A stretch of 39,823 nt of DNA from Desulfobacterales bacterium (GTDB lineage: Bacteria; Desulfobacterota; Desulfobacteria; Desulfobacterales; RPRI01): NCBI GenBank assembly GCA_020052975.1, contig JAGVOC010000153.1, positions 1-39,823 on the forward strand. Direction: 5' to 3'. The notes below the pieces were generated by a model. It was not told the DNA's origin, made no database searches, and saw only the letters and a list, made by a program, of their open reading frames with translations. Below, in pieces: positions 1-8,309 of the stretch; positions within the stretch are counted from its first letter, which is position 1; each line of letters opens with the position of its first letter. Made by a program: the position numbers and the translations under genes.

Positions 1-98
1 GCTCAAATTTCAATCCTCGAAATACTCAATGTATTCCTGTGGTTGAAATTATCGCCTTCCTTGTACTTGGCCAAAATTGGACGTTCTTCAAAGGTCTC
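1..98 (+). mobile_element. Right part of GAGACC-ended MITE-like element (family C), cut by window edge
   Basis: This stretch matches the right two thirds of the complete copy at 7296-7438, including the shared segment around TACTTGGCCAAAATTG and the terminal CAAAGGTCTC at 89-98. The left end lies outside the window. No coding capacity is visible. The G/C-run repeat begins immediately after it. Confidence 0.7.
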
Positions 99-268
99 GC
101 CCCTATACCCTTACCCCTACTAAACCCTATCCCCTTGACCCTAAACCCTAGTTTAGTATCCTCCCCTAACCCTATCTCCTTGACCCTAAACCCTATTTTA
201 ATATCCTCCCCTAAACCCTAGTTTAGTATCCTCCCCTAAACCCTATCCCCTTGACCCTAAACCCTATT
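99..268. repeat. C-run tandem repeat (family A), about 46-bp period
   Basis: About three imperfect copies of a roughly 46-base unit built from CCCTAAACCCTA, CCCCTTGACCC and a TTTAGTATCCTCC spacer. It lies directly downstream of the minus-strand sugar transferase stop, so on the transcript it is G-rich (GGGTTTAGGGTCAAGGGG), with many closely spaced GGG runs that could form a G-quadruplex. A 60-codon open frame across it only translates the repeat. Confidence 0.8.
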
Positions 269-1468
269 TTAATACCCCCCCTTGCCTGACAGAATTACCC
301 AGGGGGTCTTGAGAAGCAGCTTGATATCGAGCCACAATGACCAATCATTGACGTACCTGAGGTCAAGGCGCACCATTTCATCGAAAGTGGTGCTGCTTCT
401 TCCGGTGACCTGCCACAGCCCGGTAATCCCGGGCTTGACGGAAAGCAGCCTCCGCCTGTGCCAGATATCATAAAGTTCAATTTCATAGGGAATAGGAGGG
501 CGGGGTCCTACGAGCGACATATCACCTTTCAGAACATTTATGAACTGCGGAAGTTCATCGAGGCTTGTCTTTCTCAGGAACCGGCCAAGGGGTGTCACCC
601 GCGGATCATTGCTTATTTTATAAACCCCCGGTGCATCTTTATCATCTTTTCCCTCTCCGATATATTTTTTAATGTATTCCCTGTGGCGGTCAGAATCACA
701 GTCAGTGTACATTGATCTGAATTTAAGGAATGTGAATATCCCGCCGTTTAATCCCATTCTTTCCTGCCTGAAAAAAACAGGGCCCTCCGAAGTATATTTG
801 ATCGCTGCGGCAATGATCAGTAAAAGGGGAGAAAGGCACACAAGAGCAAATAAACTCCCTAATATATCCATAAGTTTTTTTGCCGGTGATTTTGCCTGTC
901 TGGAGGTGCCGGGCTTCGAAAGATCGGGATAGAGGTTTATATTGAACAGTCCCTCATTGATTTTGGAGCTTCCGTTCTGCTCCGGAAATACATGAAATGA
1001 TACTTTGATTTTTTTTACTAATTCTGCATCAAGAGCCTTACTAATCCTGTTGTGCAGATTGCGCAATATAGACTCTACCGAACTTTCATTGACGGAAGCC
1101 ATTTCCGTAAATATGGCCCCCATGACCTTATTCTCTTCATACCATCCGCTGATATCCGTTTCTCTTGAGCAGGAAATGAGAACTCCCTTCATTTTATCCT
1201 TTATTTTATCAAGGAGCTGACTGTTGCGCTTTCCACTTTGAAGTTCTGAGATGTCGATAAGCAAAAGGAGGAAAGGCGTTCTTGATCGTTCCGTTCTTTT
1301 CCGCTCGATCCGCAGCATGTGATGGAAGATGGGAGTGGTGCAAAATATATGGTTTTTCTCAATGAAAGGTTCCTCAACCTCTTTTGACTGCCTGTTTTGT
1401 AAGCCACCGGATGACTTGTTGCCATTTGAGCTTAATTTGTCAGCAGTATCCATAAAAGGTTCATTCAT
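269..1468 (-). CDS. Initiating sugar transferase with degenerate GGDEF-like N-terminal domain
   Basis: The C-terminal half is a bacterial sugar transferase domain (PF02397 type). This enzyme class moves a hexose-1-phosphate from a UDP-sugar onto undecaprenyl phosphate at the inner membrane and so starts exopolysaccharide repeat-unit synthesis. Visible hallmarks are one hydrophobic segment (about 203-226, counted from the GTG at 1477), [40 protein letters not shown] and [13 protein letters not shown]. The usual four or five N-terminal membrane spans of WcaJ/WbaP are absent. Instead residues about 50-165 resemble a diguanylate-cyclase-like fold (an [16 protein letters not shown] stretch, then RETDISGWY) without a GGDEF motif. 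It is the last gene of the polysaccharide operon. The ATG at 1468 is preferred to the GTG at 1477, but neither has a clear ribosome-binding site. Confidence 0.88.
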   Translation of the reverse strand: MNEPFMDTADKLSSNGNKSSGGLQNRQSKEVEEPFIEKNHIFCTTPIFHHMLRIERKRTERSRTPFLLLLIDISELQSGKRNSQLLDKIKDKMKGVLISCSRETDISGWYEENKVMGAIFTEMASVNESSVESILRNLHNRISKALDAELVKKIKVSFHVFPEQNGSSKINEGLFNINLYPDLSKPGTSRQAKSPAKKLMDILGSLFALVCLSPLLLIIAAAIKYTSEGPVFFRQERMGLNGGIFTFLKFRSMYTDCDSDRHREYIKKYIGEGKDDKDAPGVYKISNDPRVTPLGRFLRKTSLDELPQFINVLKGDMSLVGPRPPIPYEIELYDIWHRRRLLSVKPGITGLWQVTGRSSTTFDEMVRLDLRYVNDWSLWLDIKLLLKTPWVILSGKGGY

Positions 1469-1615
1469 CTTTGTCACTAACGGTCATGTTTTTTTCTTAA
1501 TAAATCTTCCAAATTTTGTATAGTATAACAGTTATAAATCGTTATGTATGTGAATAAATCACACTGGTAACGTATATAATTAACCATGTCAGTAATCAAT
1601 ATAATAATGATGTGA

Positions 1616-1690
1616 GATAGGGTCAAGGGTATAGGGGATAGGGTTTAGGGGGAAAAACTCCATCCTCGACCCTGAACCCTTGACCCTATC
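1616..1690. repeat. G-run/C-run inverted repeat (family A)
   Basis: Perfect 15-base inverted repeat, GATAGGGTCAAGGGT at 1616-1630 and its complement at 1676-1690, with about 45 bases between. The plus strand at 1620-1650 has five GGG runs separated by 3-4 bases, which fits a quadruplex motif. It lies between the tyrosine kinase and sugar transferase genes and would fold in the operon transcript. The rest of the gap (1478-1615) is AT-rich with nothing recognised. Confidence 0.8.
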
Positions 1691-1696
1691 CCCTCC

Positions 1697-2551
1697 TCAT
1701 TTCGGTTTCTTAAAAAACGAACTGACTTTCCCAAGAAAATTCTGAGGCCTGGTTTCTTTAGAATAACCATAATCATAATAATACCGGTTGGTTCCAAAAT
1801 AACGTGAGTGGAGAGCCGGTGAGTTAAAAACCATGTCATTCAACACGACACCAATGATTTTTTCTTTTCCCAGCATTTTAACGGCCTGCTGAACCGATTC
1901 CCTTGGTGTTTCCCCCGCCCTTACCACAAAAATAATACCATCAACCATCCTGTCCAGAACACTTGGCTCTGTTGTTGCAAGTACCGGCGAAGAATCAAGA
2001 ATAATATACCGGTCATTATAGCGTGATTTCAATTCATCAACGAGAGTTTCCATCCTTTTTGAGGCAATCAGTTCAACCGGGTTATCCTGAGTACTCCCGC
2101 CGGTGAGAAGAGACAGCTTATCGATCTGGGTTTTTACCAGAAGGTCGGGCAGATCATAATATCCCAGCAGATAATCTGAAAGCCCCTTGGATTCCGCCAT
2201 CCCAAACCATCTCGAGAGGGTCGGATTCCGCAGGTCACAATCGACAAGCATTGCATGGCTGTGCAATTCAACAGCAATGGTGATGGCCAGATTTATCGCT
2301 ATGAGGCTTTTGCCGTCTCCGCTGAAGGAGCTGGTTACGAGGATTGTCTTCGGTTTATTTTCCAGGGAAGGTCTGAACAGATATGTTCTTAATTTCCGGA
2401 ACTGCTCTGCAACAATGGAGCCGGACTGGAAAAATGAAACAAGTTTGTCGTCTAAAACAGAATTATCAATTGAGGCCTTAACCGGTTCTGCTTTTAGTTC
2501 CGGAATCCTTTCTTTCTCTGCCTTCTGCAGTGCTTCATACATTTTTCCCAT
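1697..2551 (-). CDS. CpsD/Wzc-type tyrosine autokinase of the exosortase-associated polysaccharide system
   Basis: A cytoplasmic bacterial tyrosine kinase (BY-kinase) that, with the chain-length determinant, controls polysaccharide polymerisation and export through cycles of autophosphorylation. The Walker A motif SSFSGDGKS is at about 74-82, the Walker A' aspartates lie in MLVDCDLRNP (about 101-110), and Walker B is YIILDSSPV. The C-terminus carries a tyrosine cluster (RYFGTNRYYYDYGYS, about 250-264), the expected autophosphorylation tail. The length (284 aa) fits a stand-alone kinase separate from its membrane activator, here the Wzz-like protein encoded at 3645-5150. The adjoining ExeA-like ATPase and beta-barrel protein place it in the PEP-CTERM/XrtA-associated subtype rather than a classical Wzc fusion. 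Confidence 0.92.
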   Translation of the reverse strand: MGKMYEALQKAEKERIPELKAEPVKASIDNSVLDDKLVSFFQSGSIVAEQFRKLRTYLFRPSLENKPKTILVTSSFSGDGKSLIAINLAITIAVELHSHAMLVDCDLRNPTLSRWFGMAESKGLSDYLLGYYDLPDLLVKTQIDKLSLLTGGSTQDNPVELIASKRMETLVDELKSRYNDRYIILDSSPVLATTEPSVLDRMVDGIIFVVRAGETPRESVQQAVKMLGKEKIIGVVLNDMVFNSPALHSRYFGTNRYYYDYGYSKETRPQNFLGKVSSFFKKPK

Positions 2552-2627
2552 AGCAATCCAGTACCTTTTGCCTGATTTGATACCTTTTTAATTTATTTCT
2601 CACAGAGGTCGGAGAGTTTGGAGAAAA

Positions 2628-2744
2628 GGGTCTAGGGTCAAGGGGTTAGGGTCAAGGGACCGAGGATGTAATTCTTACCCCTAAACCCTATACCCTATCC
2701 CCTCGCCCCTAAACCCTATCCCCTATACCCTCGCCCCTAGCCCC
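2628..2744. repeat. G-run then C-run repeat (family A)
   Basis: Bases 2628-2658 hold five GGG runs with 3-4-base loops. After a short spacer, 2677-2744 holds CCCTAAACCCTATACCC-type runs, so the two halves can pair. It fills the gap between the ExeA-like ATPase and the tyrosine kinase and is the same family as the elements at 1616, 5189 and 8209. Confidence 0.8.
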
Positions 2745-3642
2745 TCAATATTCCATAAGCTATTAATATTGCGCAAATAAGCACGATGAAAAAAACAATA
2801 ATCGCCGGCCACAACCTGCTCTTCTTAACCTTTTGCAGCCCTTCCAGATCCCTGATTGTCTCAAGAATGACCGGTTTTCTGATCCGGGTTAAATCCCTCG
2901 AAAATCCCGTAATCAGGGCATTGTCGCATACAATGTTTATCAAACGCGGGATACCTTTTGAGTATTTATATATTGCGTCAACAGCCCCTTTATCGAACAA
3001 AGAAAGATTCCGGGCTCCCGCCTTTTTCAGCCTGAATAAAATGTACTCTTGTGTCTCTGCCAAATTAAGTGCATTCAAGTTGTAACGAGTGGTAATTCTC
3101 TGTTTTAATGCCCTGAATTTTTCATCTGCCAGAGTCTTGTTAAGTTCCGGTTGTCCAAGGAGAATAACATGGAGCAGTTTGTTTTTTGAAGTTTCAAGAT
3201 TCGTAAGCAGCCGGACTTCTTCAAGGAGTTTCTTATCGAGGTTCTGTGCTTCATCTATGATCAGAAATACCTTGTCTTTCCTTTCGAAACATTCCAGAAG
3301 GAAATGATACAGCAATGTGATATTTTGCCCCCGCGTTCCCCCGCCTTCTTCTCTTATCCCCAGATCGACACAAACATAATCAAGGAAATCATCAGGTTCC
3401 ATAAGAGGATTGAATATATTTGCGATCCGTATATTTTCATTCAATGTACTTAAAATCATATGAACAAGAGTCGTTTTTCCTGTACCAACTTCCCCTGTAA
3501 TGACACTGAACCCTTTTCCCTCCCTGATTGCGTACCTGAGGTGAGCAAGGGCCTCCTTATGGTTTTCGCTGAGAAAGAAAAACCTCGGGTCCGGCGTTAT
3601 TTCAAATGGCTTGTTGTTGAAGCCATAGTACTTTTCATACAT
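2737..3642 (-). CDS. XrtA-associated, ExeA/GspA-like AAA ATPase
   Basis: An AAA ATPase of the ExeA-like type found in exosortase-linked polysaccharide loci; its exact role there is not established. The N-terminus MYEKYYGFNNKPFEITPDPR is typical of this family. Walker A is GEVGTGKTT (about 50-58), Walker B is VFLIIDEAQN (about 125-134), and a sensor-like region contains ILLGQPEL. A single C-terminal membrane span (about 277-298) would anchor it in the inner membrane with the ATPase in the cytoplasm. The periplasmic peptidoglycan-binding domain of true ExeA/GspA is missing, as expected for the polysaccharide-associated subtype. The gene starts 2 bases after the Wzz-like gene stop, so the two are probably translationally linked. 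Confidence 0.9.
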   Translation of the reverse strand: MYEKYYGFNNKPFEITPDPRFFFLSENHKEALAHLRYAIREGKGFSVITGEVGTGKTTLVHMILSTLNENIRIANIFNPLMEPDDFLDYVCVDLGIREEGGGTRGQNITLLYHFLLECFERKDKVFLIIDEAQNLDKKLLEEVRLLTNLETSKNKLLHVILLGQPELNKTLADEKFRALKQRITTRYNLNALNLAETQEYILFRLKKAGARNLSLFDKGAVDAIYKYSKGIPRLINIVCDNALITGFSRDLTRIRKPVILETIRDLEGLQKVKKSRLWPAIIVFFIVLICAILIAYGILRG

Positions 3643-3644
3643 GG

Positions 3645-5150
3645 CTAGGCTGCTTCTCTTTCTATTCTGGGTATTGTGGCAATCACCCTCAATCCGAGAG
3701 TAACTTCGACATCCCCGGCATCGTGGAAAGTTGTATCCAACTGTTCACGGATAATTACCATCCCGAAACTGCAGCCCAGGCACAGCACCAGACCAATGAG
3801 AAGGACTTTTGGTATATCCGGTGAAAAAGGCTTTTCCGGCAAACGGGCCGGATCAATTATTCTGAACTGCTCACCTTTCTGCCGGATCTCCAGGTTTTCT
3901 GCCTGCTGAGCAGCCTGACTTTTTTTATAGAGGGTTTCGTATGACTCCTTCATTTTCTGGTACTCACGGAGCAATGAGGCCATTTCCTGCTCCCGTGACG
4001 GGATGTTTTCGACCCGTGCCCTGTACCTGTTCAGCTGACCTCCGACATTGGCCTGTTCACCCTCGAGCTGCCTGATATTAAGGTCTATCACTGCCAGCTG
4101 ATTTTTCATTTCCCTGTACCGGGGGTCTTTTTTTACATCGTACGTCTCTTTAACTTCTTCTTTTCTTGATTCGAGGGCTGCAAGCTTCTTTTTTGTCACA
4201 ACCACATCCGGATGGCTTTCAGTGTACTTTGATCTCAGTTCATTCAGGAGGTTTGTTAAAGCCTCCTTCTGGGATTCATAAGTCCCGCCTTCCTCCGTTC
4301 CCAGAGAAGATGCCTTACCGCCCGTAGAAACGGATACCCGGCCGGGCTTGAGTCTCCCCTCTTTTCCTGTTATAAGAGTAAGAGGTTCTGCACTTGCCCC
4401 CGGCGATTCAAAGTCGGTGAGCTGCTTCTGTATGAAAAATCTCCGGTCCTGGGCAGCCCCCAGACTTTCTCCGAGTCTCTGGTGCTGGCTCTGGAGCTGT
4501 TCCATGATTCGCAGATTGCTGTCCAGCTGTTCGGGAAGCTCGCCCATATGATTCCTCTTGTACTGGCTGACGGCTGCTTCGAGTTCTTCCAGCTTCACCT
4601 TTGAAGCAGCCAGCTCGCCTGCCAGAAATTCCGTAGTTCCAACTGCCTGCTGTTCCCTCAGCTTCAGGTTCTCTTCAATGAAAAGAGAAGTAAGCCTGTT
4701 TGCGACAGCGGTTATAACCTGAGGGTCTTTTCCGATATAACTGATGGCAAAAGAGCTTTTTTCATCTTTCCTCTTGGTAGGAAGTTCGACCAGGACATTT
4801 TTCTGCATAAGCTCCACAACCTGTTCCTTAGAGAGGTTTTTGCTCTCATTCTGATAGAGACGGAATTCACTGATTACCCGTTCCAGACGCGTCCTGCTCA
4901 TAACTTCCTGCGCGATCGACTGAAGCCTCTCTTCAATTCCGGATGTTACAGTCGACTGAACGAATGCTTCCGGAACCTTCTGGGGTGATACAAGAACAAG
5001 GGTCGATGCTTTATATAGCCTGGGCGCAAAAGCAGCGTAGAGAATAGTCCCCACCATTATGGCAAGGAACGGAATAATAAAATACCAGATTCTTCTACGA
5101 AAAATTTCTATATAATCATCGATGTTATAAGAACGTGCCGGGTTTATCAT
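3645..5150 (-). CDS. Wzz-like polysaccharide chain-length determinant (XrtA system)
   Basis: An inner-membrane co-polymerase that sets polysaccharide chain length and activates the tyrosine kinase. It has an N-terminal membrane span (about 20-40), a long periplasmic segment rich in predicted coiled coil (for example around ELEAAVSQYKRN and the heptad-like stretch after YREMKNQLAVIDLNIRQL), and a second span at about 452-475. The proline-rich motif before the second span (DPARLPEKPFSPDIPK) is characteristic of Wzz proteins. At 501 residues it is long for Wzz, as usual for the exosortase-linked group. No cytoplasmic kinase domain is fused; that activity is encoded separately at 1697-2551. The start lacks a strong ribosome-binding site. 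Confidence 0.92.
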   Translation of the reverse strand: MINPARSYNIDDYIEIFRRRIWYFIIPFLAIMVGTILYAAFAPRLYKASTLVLVSPQKVPEAFVQSTVTSGIEERLQSIAQEVMSRTRLERVISEFRLYQNESKNLSKEQVVELMQKNVLVELPTKRKDEKSSFAISYIGKDPQVITAVANRLTSLFIEENLKLREQQAVGTTEFLAGELAASKVKLEELEAAVSQYKRNHMGELPEQLDSNLRIMEQLQSQHQRLGESLGAAQDRRFFIQKQLTDFESPGASAEPLTLITGKEGRLKPGRVSVSTGGKASSLGTEEGGTYESQKEALTNLLNELRSKYTESHPDVVVTKKKLAALESRKEEVKETYDVKKDPRYREMKNQLAVIDLNIRQLEGEQANVGGQLNRYRARVENIPSREQEMASLLREYQKMKESYETLYKKSQAAQQAENLEIRQKGEQFRIIDPARLPEKPFSPDIPKVLLIGLVLCLGCSFGMVIIREQLDTTFHDAGDVEVTLGLRVIATIPRIEREAA

Positions 5151-5188
5151 AGTTTAAAGTCTCATGAGTCCATATGTTATTATTTAGA

Positions 5189-5297
5189 GGGTTTAGGGTC
5201 TATTTCAGGGTCTAGGGTCAAGGGGATAGGGTCTAGGAGGAATCCTTGCCCCCCTAAATCCTATACCCTTGACCCTATCCCCTAAACCCTATCCCCT
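5189..5297. repeat. G-run/C-run inverted repeat (family A)
   Basis: The G-run arm (GGGTTTAGGG, then AGGGTCAAGGGGATAGGGT) is followed after about 30 bases by the C-run arm (CCCTTGACCCTATCCCCT), giving a strong potential hairpin. The plus-strand arm also meets a quadruplex pattern. It lies between the beta-barrel and Wzz-like genes and touches the beta-barrel stop codon. Confidence 0.8.
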
Positions 5298-6563
5298 TCA
5301 GTATGTTGCGGTGATTATGATGACTCCCCTGTTTTCGGTGTAATCGTTTGTATCTACATTGGAATCTCTTTCTTTGCGAGATATGTCCAAAGACAATTTC
5401 AGCCATTTTAACGGATTATAAGAAGCTTTGGCGCCAATACCCCAGATCCAGTCTCTTCTGTCCGAATCAAAATCAGCCCGCTCTCCGTTGCCGTACAAAC
5501 CGATGGATGTTCTCATATCAAGAGAGTGCGTCACCGAACCGGTCAACCTGTGGTATCGGCTGAAACCGAGATTTTCTGAAGTGAAATAATCTTCGTTATA
5601 TCCGCCCTGCAAACTTAAGACATAAGAAGTCCGTACGTCACGGTTTGTAATGCCGGCCTTGTAACTTATGCCGTCCATTCTTGAACCGGTTTCAGGATCT
5701 TTCAGGAAATATCCCGCCTGGACCGATCCGTTCAATGTTGGGCTGAAGGCATATGATATACCCACGGACGGCTCATGGATATCGTAATCAACCGATGGGG
5801 GATCAAAGTCGCGCATTAAAAATGTATACTCTCCGAAAACCGAAGCTTTCGGGTCAAAACGGTGAGTGAACTTAGCGTTTGCCCTGTGGCCGGTAAAGTC
5901 AGGCGACCGTTCAAAATTCCCCATAGTGTATCCGTATTCGAGATGGATGCCGTTTTTCTGATCAAACGAATAGGCAAAGTAGGGATTGACATAATCTTCA
6001 CGGCTGTCTTCCCGGGTTGTGCTATCTATCCTGTATATATTGTTGCGGTAATTGACCCCAACGCGGTTTTCCGGGCCGAACTGATATTCGGCGGTCGGAG
6101 CTGCTACATTCCGCCAGTACACCTCTCTCTGCGTTTCTGTGGAAAGAACGTACTTGTTTTCTTCTGTCAGAGTAAAGTATTCCCTCTCCCTTGGCTCATC
6201 TGAACGGATGAAGTTCTCTTTCAGATAAAAATTAAAGTGCTCTTTTGTAAGATATTTTGCGTTAAGTGACCCGTTGTGGCTGACATGGTTTTTCTTAGAA
6301 TCGCTGTCGTAAAAAACGAAACCAAGGGTATAATCAAGATCAATGCCTGATACCGAATCTGTGTTTGAATATTTCAACCCGGGTTTTACCGTAGTAATAA
6401 AGTCATCTACTTTATTTGTGCCGGTAAGATTGATATTGTCATTATATTCTTCCTGAACGGAAATGTGCGGATGAAATCCGGGCTCAACAGTCGGACCGTC
6501 TGCATAGGCGATAAAAGGCATGCATGCGAACAGAAAATATGCAATCAGTATCATTTTTTTCAT
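5298..6563 (-). CDS. Outer-membrane beta-barrel protein of exosortase-type polysaccharide locus
   Basis: The protein begins with a type I signal peptide (MKKMILIAYFLFACMPFIAYA, cleavage after AYA). The rest alternates aromatic and polar residues in strand-like repeats and ends in an aromatic (ITATY), the usual outer-membrane insertion signal. Sequence style and position match the beta-barrel family that accompanies XrtA/PEP-CTERM polysaccharide genes (TIGR03016-like). It may form or assist the outer-membrane exit path, but its molecular role is not proven. Its start overlaps the upstream export-protein stop as ATGA, implying coupled translation. It could also be a general BBP2-type porin; the operon context favours the polysaccharide role. 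Confidence 0.82.
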   Translation of the reverse strand: MKKMILIAYFLFACMPFIAYADGPTVEPGFHPHISVQEEYNDNINLTGTNKVDDFITTVKPGLKYSNTDSVSGIDLDYTLGFVFYDSDSKKNHVSHNGSLNAKYLTKEHFNFYLKENFIRSDEPREREYFTLTEENKYVLSTETQREVYWRNVAAPTAEYQFGPENRVGVNYRNNIYRIDSTTREDSREDYVNPYFAYSFDQKNGIHLEYGYTMGNFERSPDFTGHRANAKFTHRFDPKASVFGEYTFLMRDFDPPSVDYDIHEPSVGISYAFSPTLNGSVQAGYFLKDPETGSRMDGISYKAGITNRDVRTSYVLSLQGGYNEDYFTSENLGFSRYHRLTGSVTHSLDMRTSIGLYGNGERADFDSDRRDWIWGIGAKASYNPLKWLKLSLDISRKERDSNVDTNDYTENRGVIIITATY

Positions 6564-7174
6564 GGTATGATCACCGTATCCCCTCGTTTAATGGCAAAAT
6601 CTGATGCCTTGCCTTCAATTATTTTCTTATAATTGGCAGTTATTCTTATATCCTGACCCTTTTCTTTCCTTATAATTAAAATATTTTTCTGGTCGGCCCA
6701 GTCAGTAAAACCTCCTGTCATAGTCATGAGCTGGAGAAATGATGTTTCACTGCGCAGCCTTTGAACACCGGGATTTCTGACCTGACCGGAGACATATACC
6801 TTAAAACTGTTTGCTTCGATAACGGTTACGGAAACATTGGGATTATCAATGAAATCCTTGAGTTTTGAGACTAAAATCTCTTTAAGCTGGAGCGGTGTCA
6901 GTCCCGAAGCCTGGACATCATCAACAAGGGGCAGAGATATCTTTCCGTCCATTCTCACCGGAATAGTTTTTGACAATGATTCTTCTCTCCAGACATAGAT
7001 ATTAAGGCTATCTTCAGGCCCTATGATGTATGAATCGCTATCGGCGGCAACTTCCCCCTGAACCTTTGCGGCTGGCGCGGCATCTTTATCCTGCTGGGAA
7101 AAAACTGATACAGGCATTAACATAAGAAGAAAAATCAATGCCGGTATGACATTTCGTATTTTATAATTTTTCAT
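6560..7174 (-). CDS. Wza-like polysaccharide export protein
   Basis: A periplasmic/outer-membrane export component. It has a signal peptide (about 1-26, ending VSVFS) but no lipobox cysteine, unlike classical Wza. The polysaccharide export (PES) domain starts around YIIGPEDSLNIYVW and is followed by SLPLVDDVQASGLTPLQLKE. A SLBB-type region follows around FKVYVSGQVRNPGVQRL. At 204 residues it is a short form with one SLBB repeat. It is the first gene of the operon, has a good ribosome-binding site (CAGGAG, 8 bases upstream) and is preceded by a promoter at 7245-7274. The missing lipid anchor suggests it relies on the neighbouring beta-barrel protein to reach the outer membrane. Confidence 0.92.
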   Translation of the reverse strand: MKNYKIRNVIPALIFLLMLMPVSVFSQQDKDAAPAAKVQGEVAADSDSYIIGPEDSLNIYVWREESLSKTIPVRMDGKISLPLVDDVQASGLTPLQLKEILVSKLKDFIDNPNVSVTVIEANSFKVYVSGQVRNPGVQRLRSETSFLQLMTMTGGFTDWADQKNILIIRKEKGQDIRITANYKKIIEGKASDFAIKRGDTVIIP

Positions 7175-7244
7175 CTCCAGATGCTCCTGATTTGTTATGG
7201 CTGTTTGATGATGGTTACAATAAACATATTAAAACATTTTTCTT

Positions 7245-7274
7245 ATTAAAATCAAAAAATTAGTAATATGTCAA
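7245..7274 (-). promoter_or_regulatory. Sigma70-type promoter for the polysaccharide operon
   Basis: On the minus strand, TTGACA (7274-7269) is separated by 18 bases from TTTAAT (7250-7245). The start codon of the export-protein gene is about 70 bases downstream. A second TTGACA sits just upstream at about 7286-7291. It is a sequence match only. Confidence 0.5.
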
Positions 7275-7295
7275 GGGATTTTCATGTCAAATACA

Positions 7296-7438
7296 GAGAC
7301 CTTTGCATAACACCCCCTTTTGCCCGATTACTGCGTCAGGCTCAAATTTTAATCCTCGAAATACTCCAATGTATTCCTGCGGTTGAAATTATCGCCTTCC
7401 TTGTACTTGGCCAAAATTGAATGTTCTTCAAAGGTCTC
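7296..7438. mobile_element. Complete GAGACC-ended MITE-like element (family C), 143 bp
   Basis: Starts GAGACCTTTGCATAAC and ends GTTCTTCAAAGGTCTC, giving 10-base terminal inverted repeats plus an inner pair (TTTTGCCC and TTGGCCAAAA). It has no coding capacity, and other copies lie at 1-98, 9852-10033, 17286-17441 and 39689 onward. No clear target duplication was found. It lies between the lipoprotein gene and the polysaccharide operon promoter. The rest of the 315-base gap holds only that promoter. Confidence 0.75.
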
Positions 7439-7489
7439 TAAAGGTTCATGGAAAATATAACTAACTTTTTTTCGATACCGGCAGGATTA

Positions 7490-8203
7490 TCAGTCGCAAG
7501 GCTGGAGTATGGCGGATAACATCCTGACACGTTCAAGCATGTTCTCCCTTTCTTCCGTTCCTGCTTCAAGGTCGGCCATAATGCTCCAGTCCTCGCACAA
7601 AAAAACGACCCAGCCCTGAGCAGAATCTATTTTAACAGCTTCTGCAAGAAACTGTTTTGCCCAGTCTCTATTCTGCAAAACCGCAAGGCGCACGGCCTTA
7701 CGAAGGTAAACCGACGCGTACAGCTTATCATCTTCGCCCGATACGGCTTTTAGAAACTTGTCGAAGTCATTTTCCGAAAGGAGCATCCTGTAGTATGCAT
7801 CTTTGGAATTTATTTCCCCCCTGCACTCATCTTGAGCGCAGGAAAAAAGAGCCTCAAGTTCCGGACATCCGCCCCCGAGCTTTCTTAATTTTAAAGCTGT
7901 TTCAAAAAGATAATTGTCCCTGACATCCGAATACATTTTTAAATTGTGGAAAAGCGCGTAATTTTCAGCTGCCGAGCAGAAATCATCCTGCATCAGGAAA
8001 GCCCGGATGCTTTTTTCGAACTGGTTCTTTGCCTCACAAAAACGCCCCTGAAGATATAGATTAACAAATTCATGTCTCCAGCTTTCCGCCATTTTGAGTT
8101 CACCGGCAGGAGGATAGGCGCTTTTATCATGAAAGGACACACAGCCGGACAGCAATGCCGTCATGATCAAAACCGGAAGAAATTTTAACTTTGAACTATT
8201 CAC
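7490..8203 (-). CDS. Predicted lipoprotein, TPR-like helical, end of Mla/MCE cluster
   Basis: Not a family I recognise. The N-terminus is a lipoprotein signal (KFLPVLIMTALLSGCVS, lipid cysteine about residue 21). The remainder is helical and TPR-like (LQGRFCEAKNQFEKSIRAF; RDWAKQFLAEAVKI), with several cysteines. It follows mlaD in the same direction, where lipid ABC clusters often encode an auxiliary lipoprotein, but it does not look like the DUF330 type. The start is GTG at 8203. Its ribosome-binding site (GAGGGG on the minus strand) comes from the C-run repeat upstream. It could instead be an assembly or scaffold lipoprotein unrelated to lipid transport. Confidence 0.7.
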   Translation of the reverse strand: MNSSKLKFLPVLIMTALLSGCVSFHDKSAYPPAGELKMAESWRHEFVNLYLQGRFCEAKNQFEKSIRAFLMQDDFCSAAENYALFHNLKMYSDVRDNYLFETALKLRKLGGGCPELEALFSCAQDECRGEINSKDAYYRMLLSENDFDKFLKAVSGEDDKLYASVYLRKAVRLAVLQNRDWAKQFLAEAVKIDSAQGWVVFLCEDWSIMADLEAGTEERENMLERVRMLSAILQPCD

Positions 8204-8208
8204 TTTTT

Positions 8209-8292
8209 CCCCTCGCCCCTAAACCCTGAACCCTCGCCCCTATTATTTCCCCACTTGACTCCTTGCCCCCTCGAATCCTTGAATCCTTCCCT
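8209..8292. repeat. C-run repeat (family A) plus duplicated ACTATTCACTTTTT
   Basis: Contains CCCCTCGCCCCTAAACCC-type runs, bounded by two copies of ACTATTCACTTTTT (about 8196-8209 and 8296-8309). Unlike the copies in the polysaccharide operon it lacks the opposing G-run arm. On the minus strand it supplies the GAGGGG in front of the lipoprotein start. Confidence 0.65.
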
Positions 8293-8309
8293 TCACTATT
8301 CACTTTTTA

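Noticed and set aside
39..221. Small plus-strand reading frame
   Set aside because: It only translates the C-run repeat (LNPIPLTLNP-type), with no ribosome-binding site.
99..268. Plant telomere-like TTTAGGG repeats suggesting eukaryotic contamination
   Set aside because: The unit is a longer, mixed 46-bp bacterial repeat, and related copies sit between clearly bacterial genes throughout the operon.
99..268. CRISPR array
   Set aside because: Units are contiguous and imperfect, without unique spacers or cas genes.
269..7174. Exosortase gene expected with the XrtA-type polysaccharide genes
   Set aside because: No multi-span exosortase-like frame is present in the window; it may lie elsewhere.
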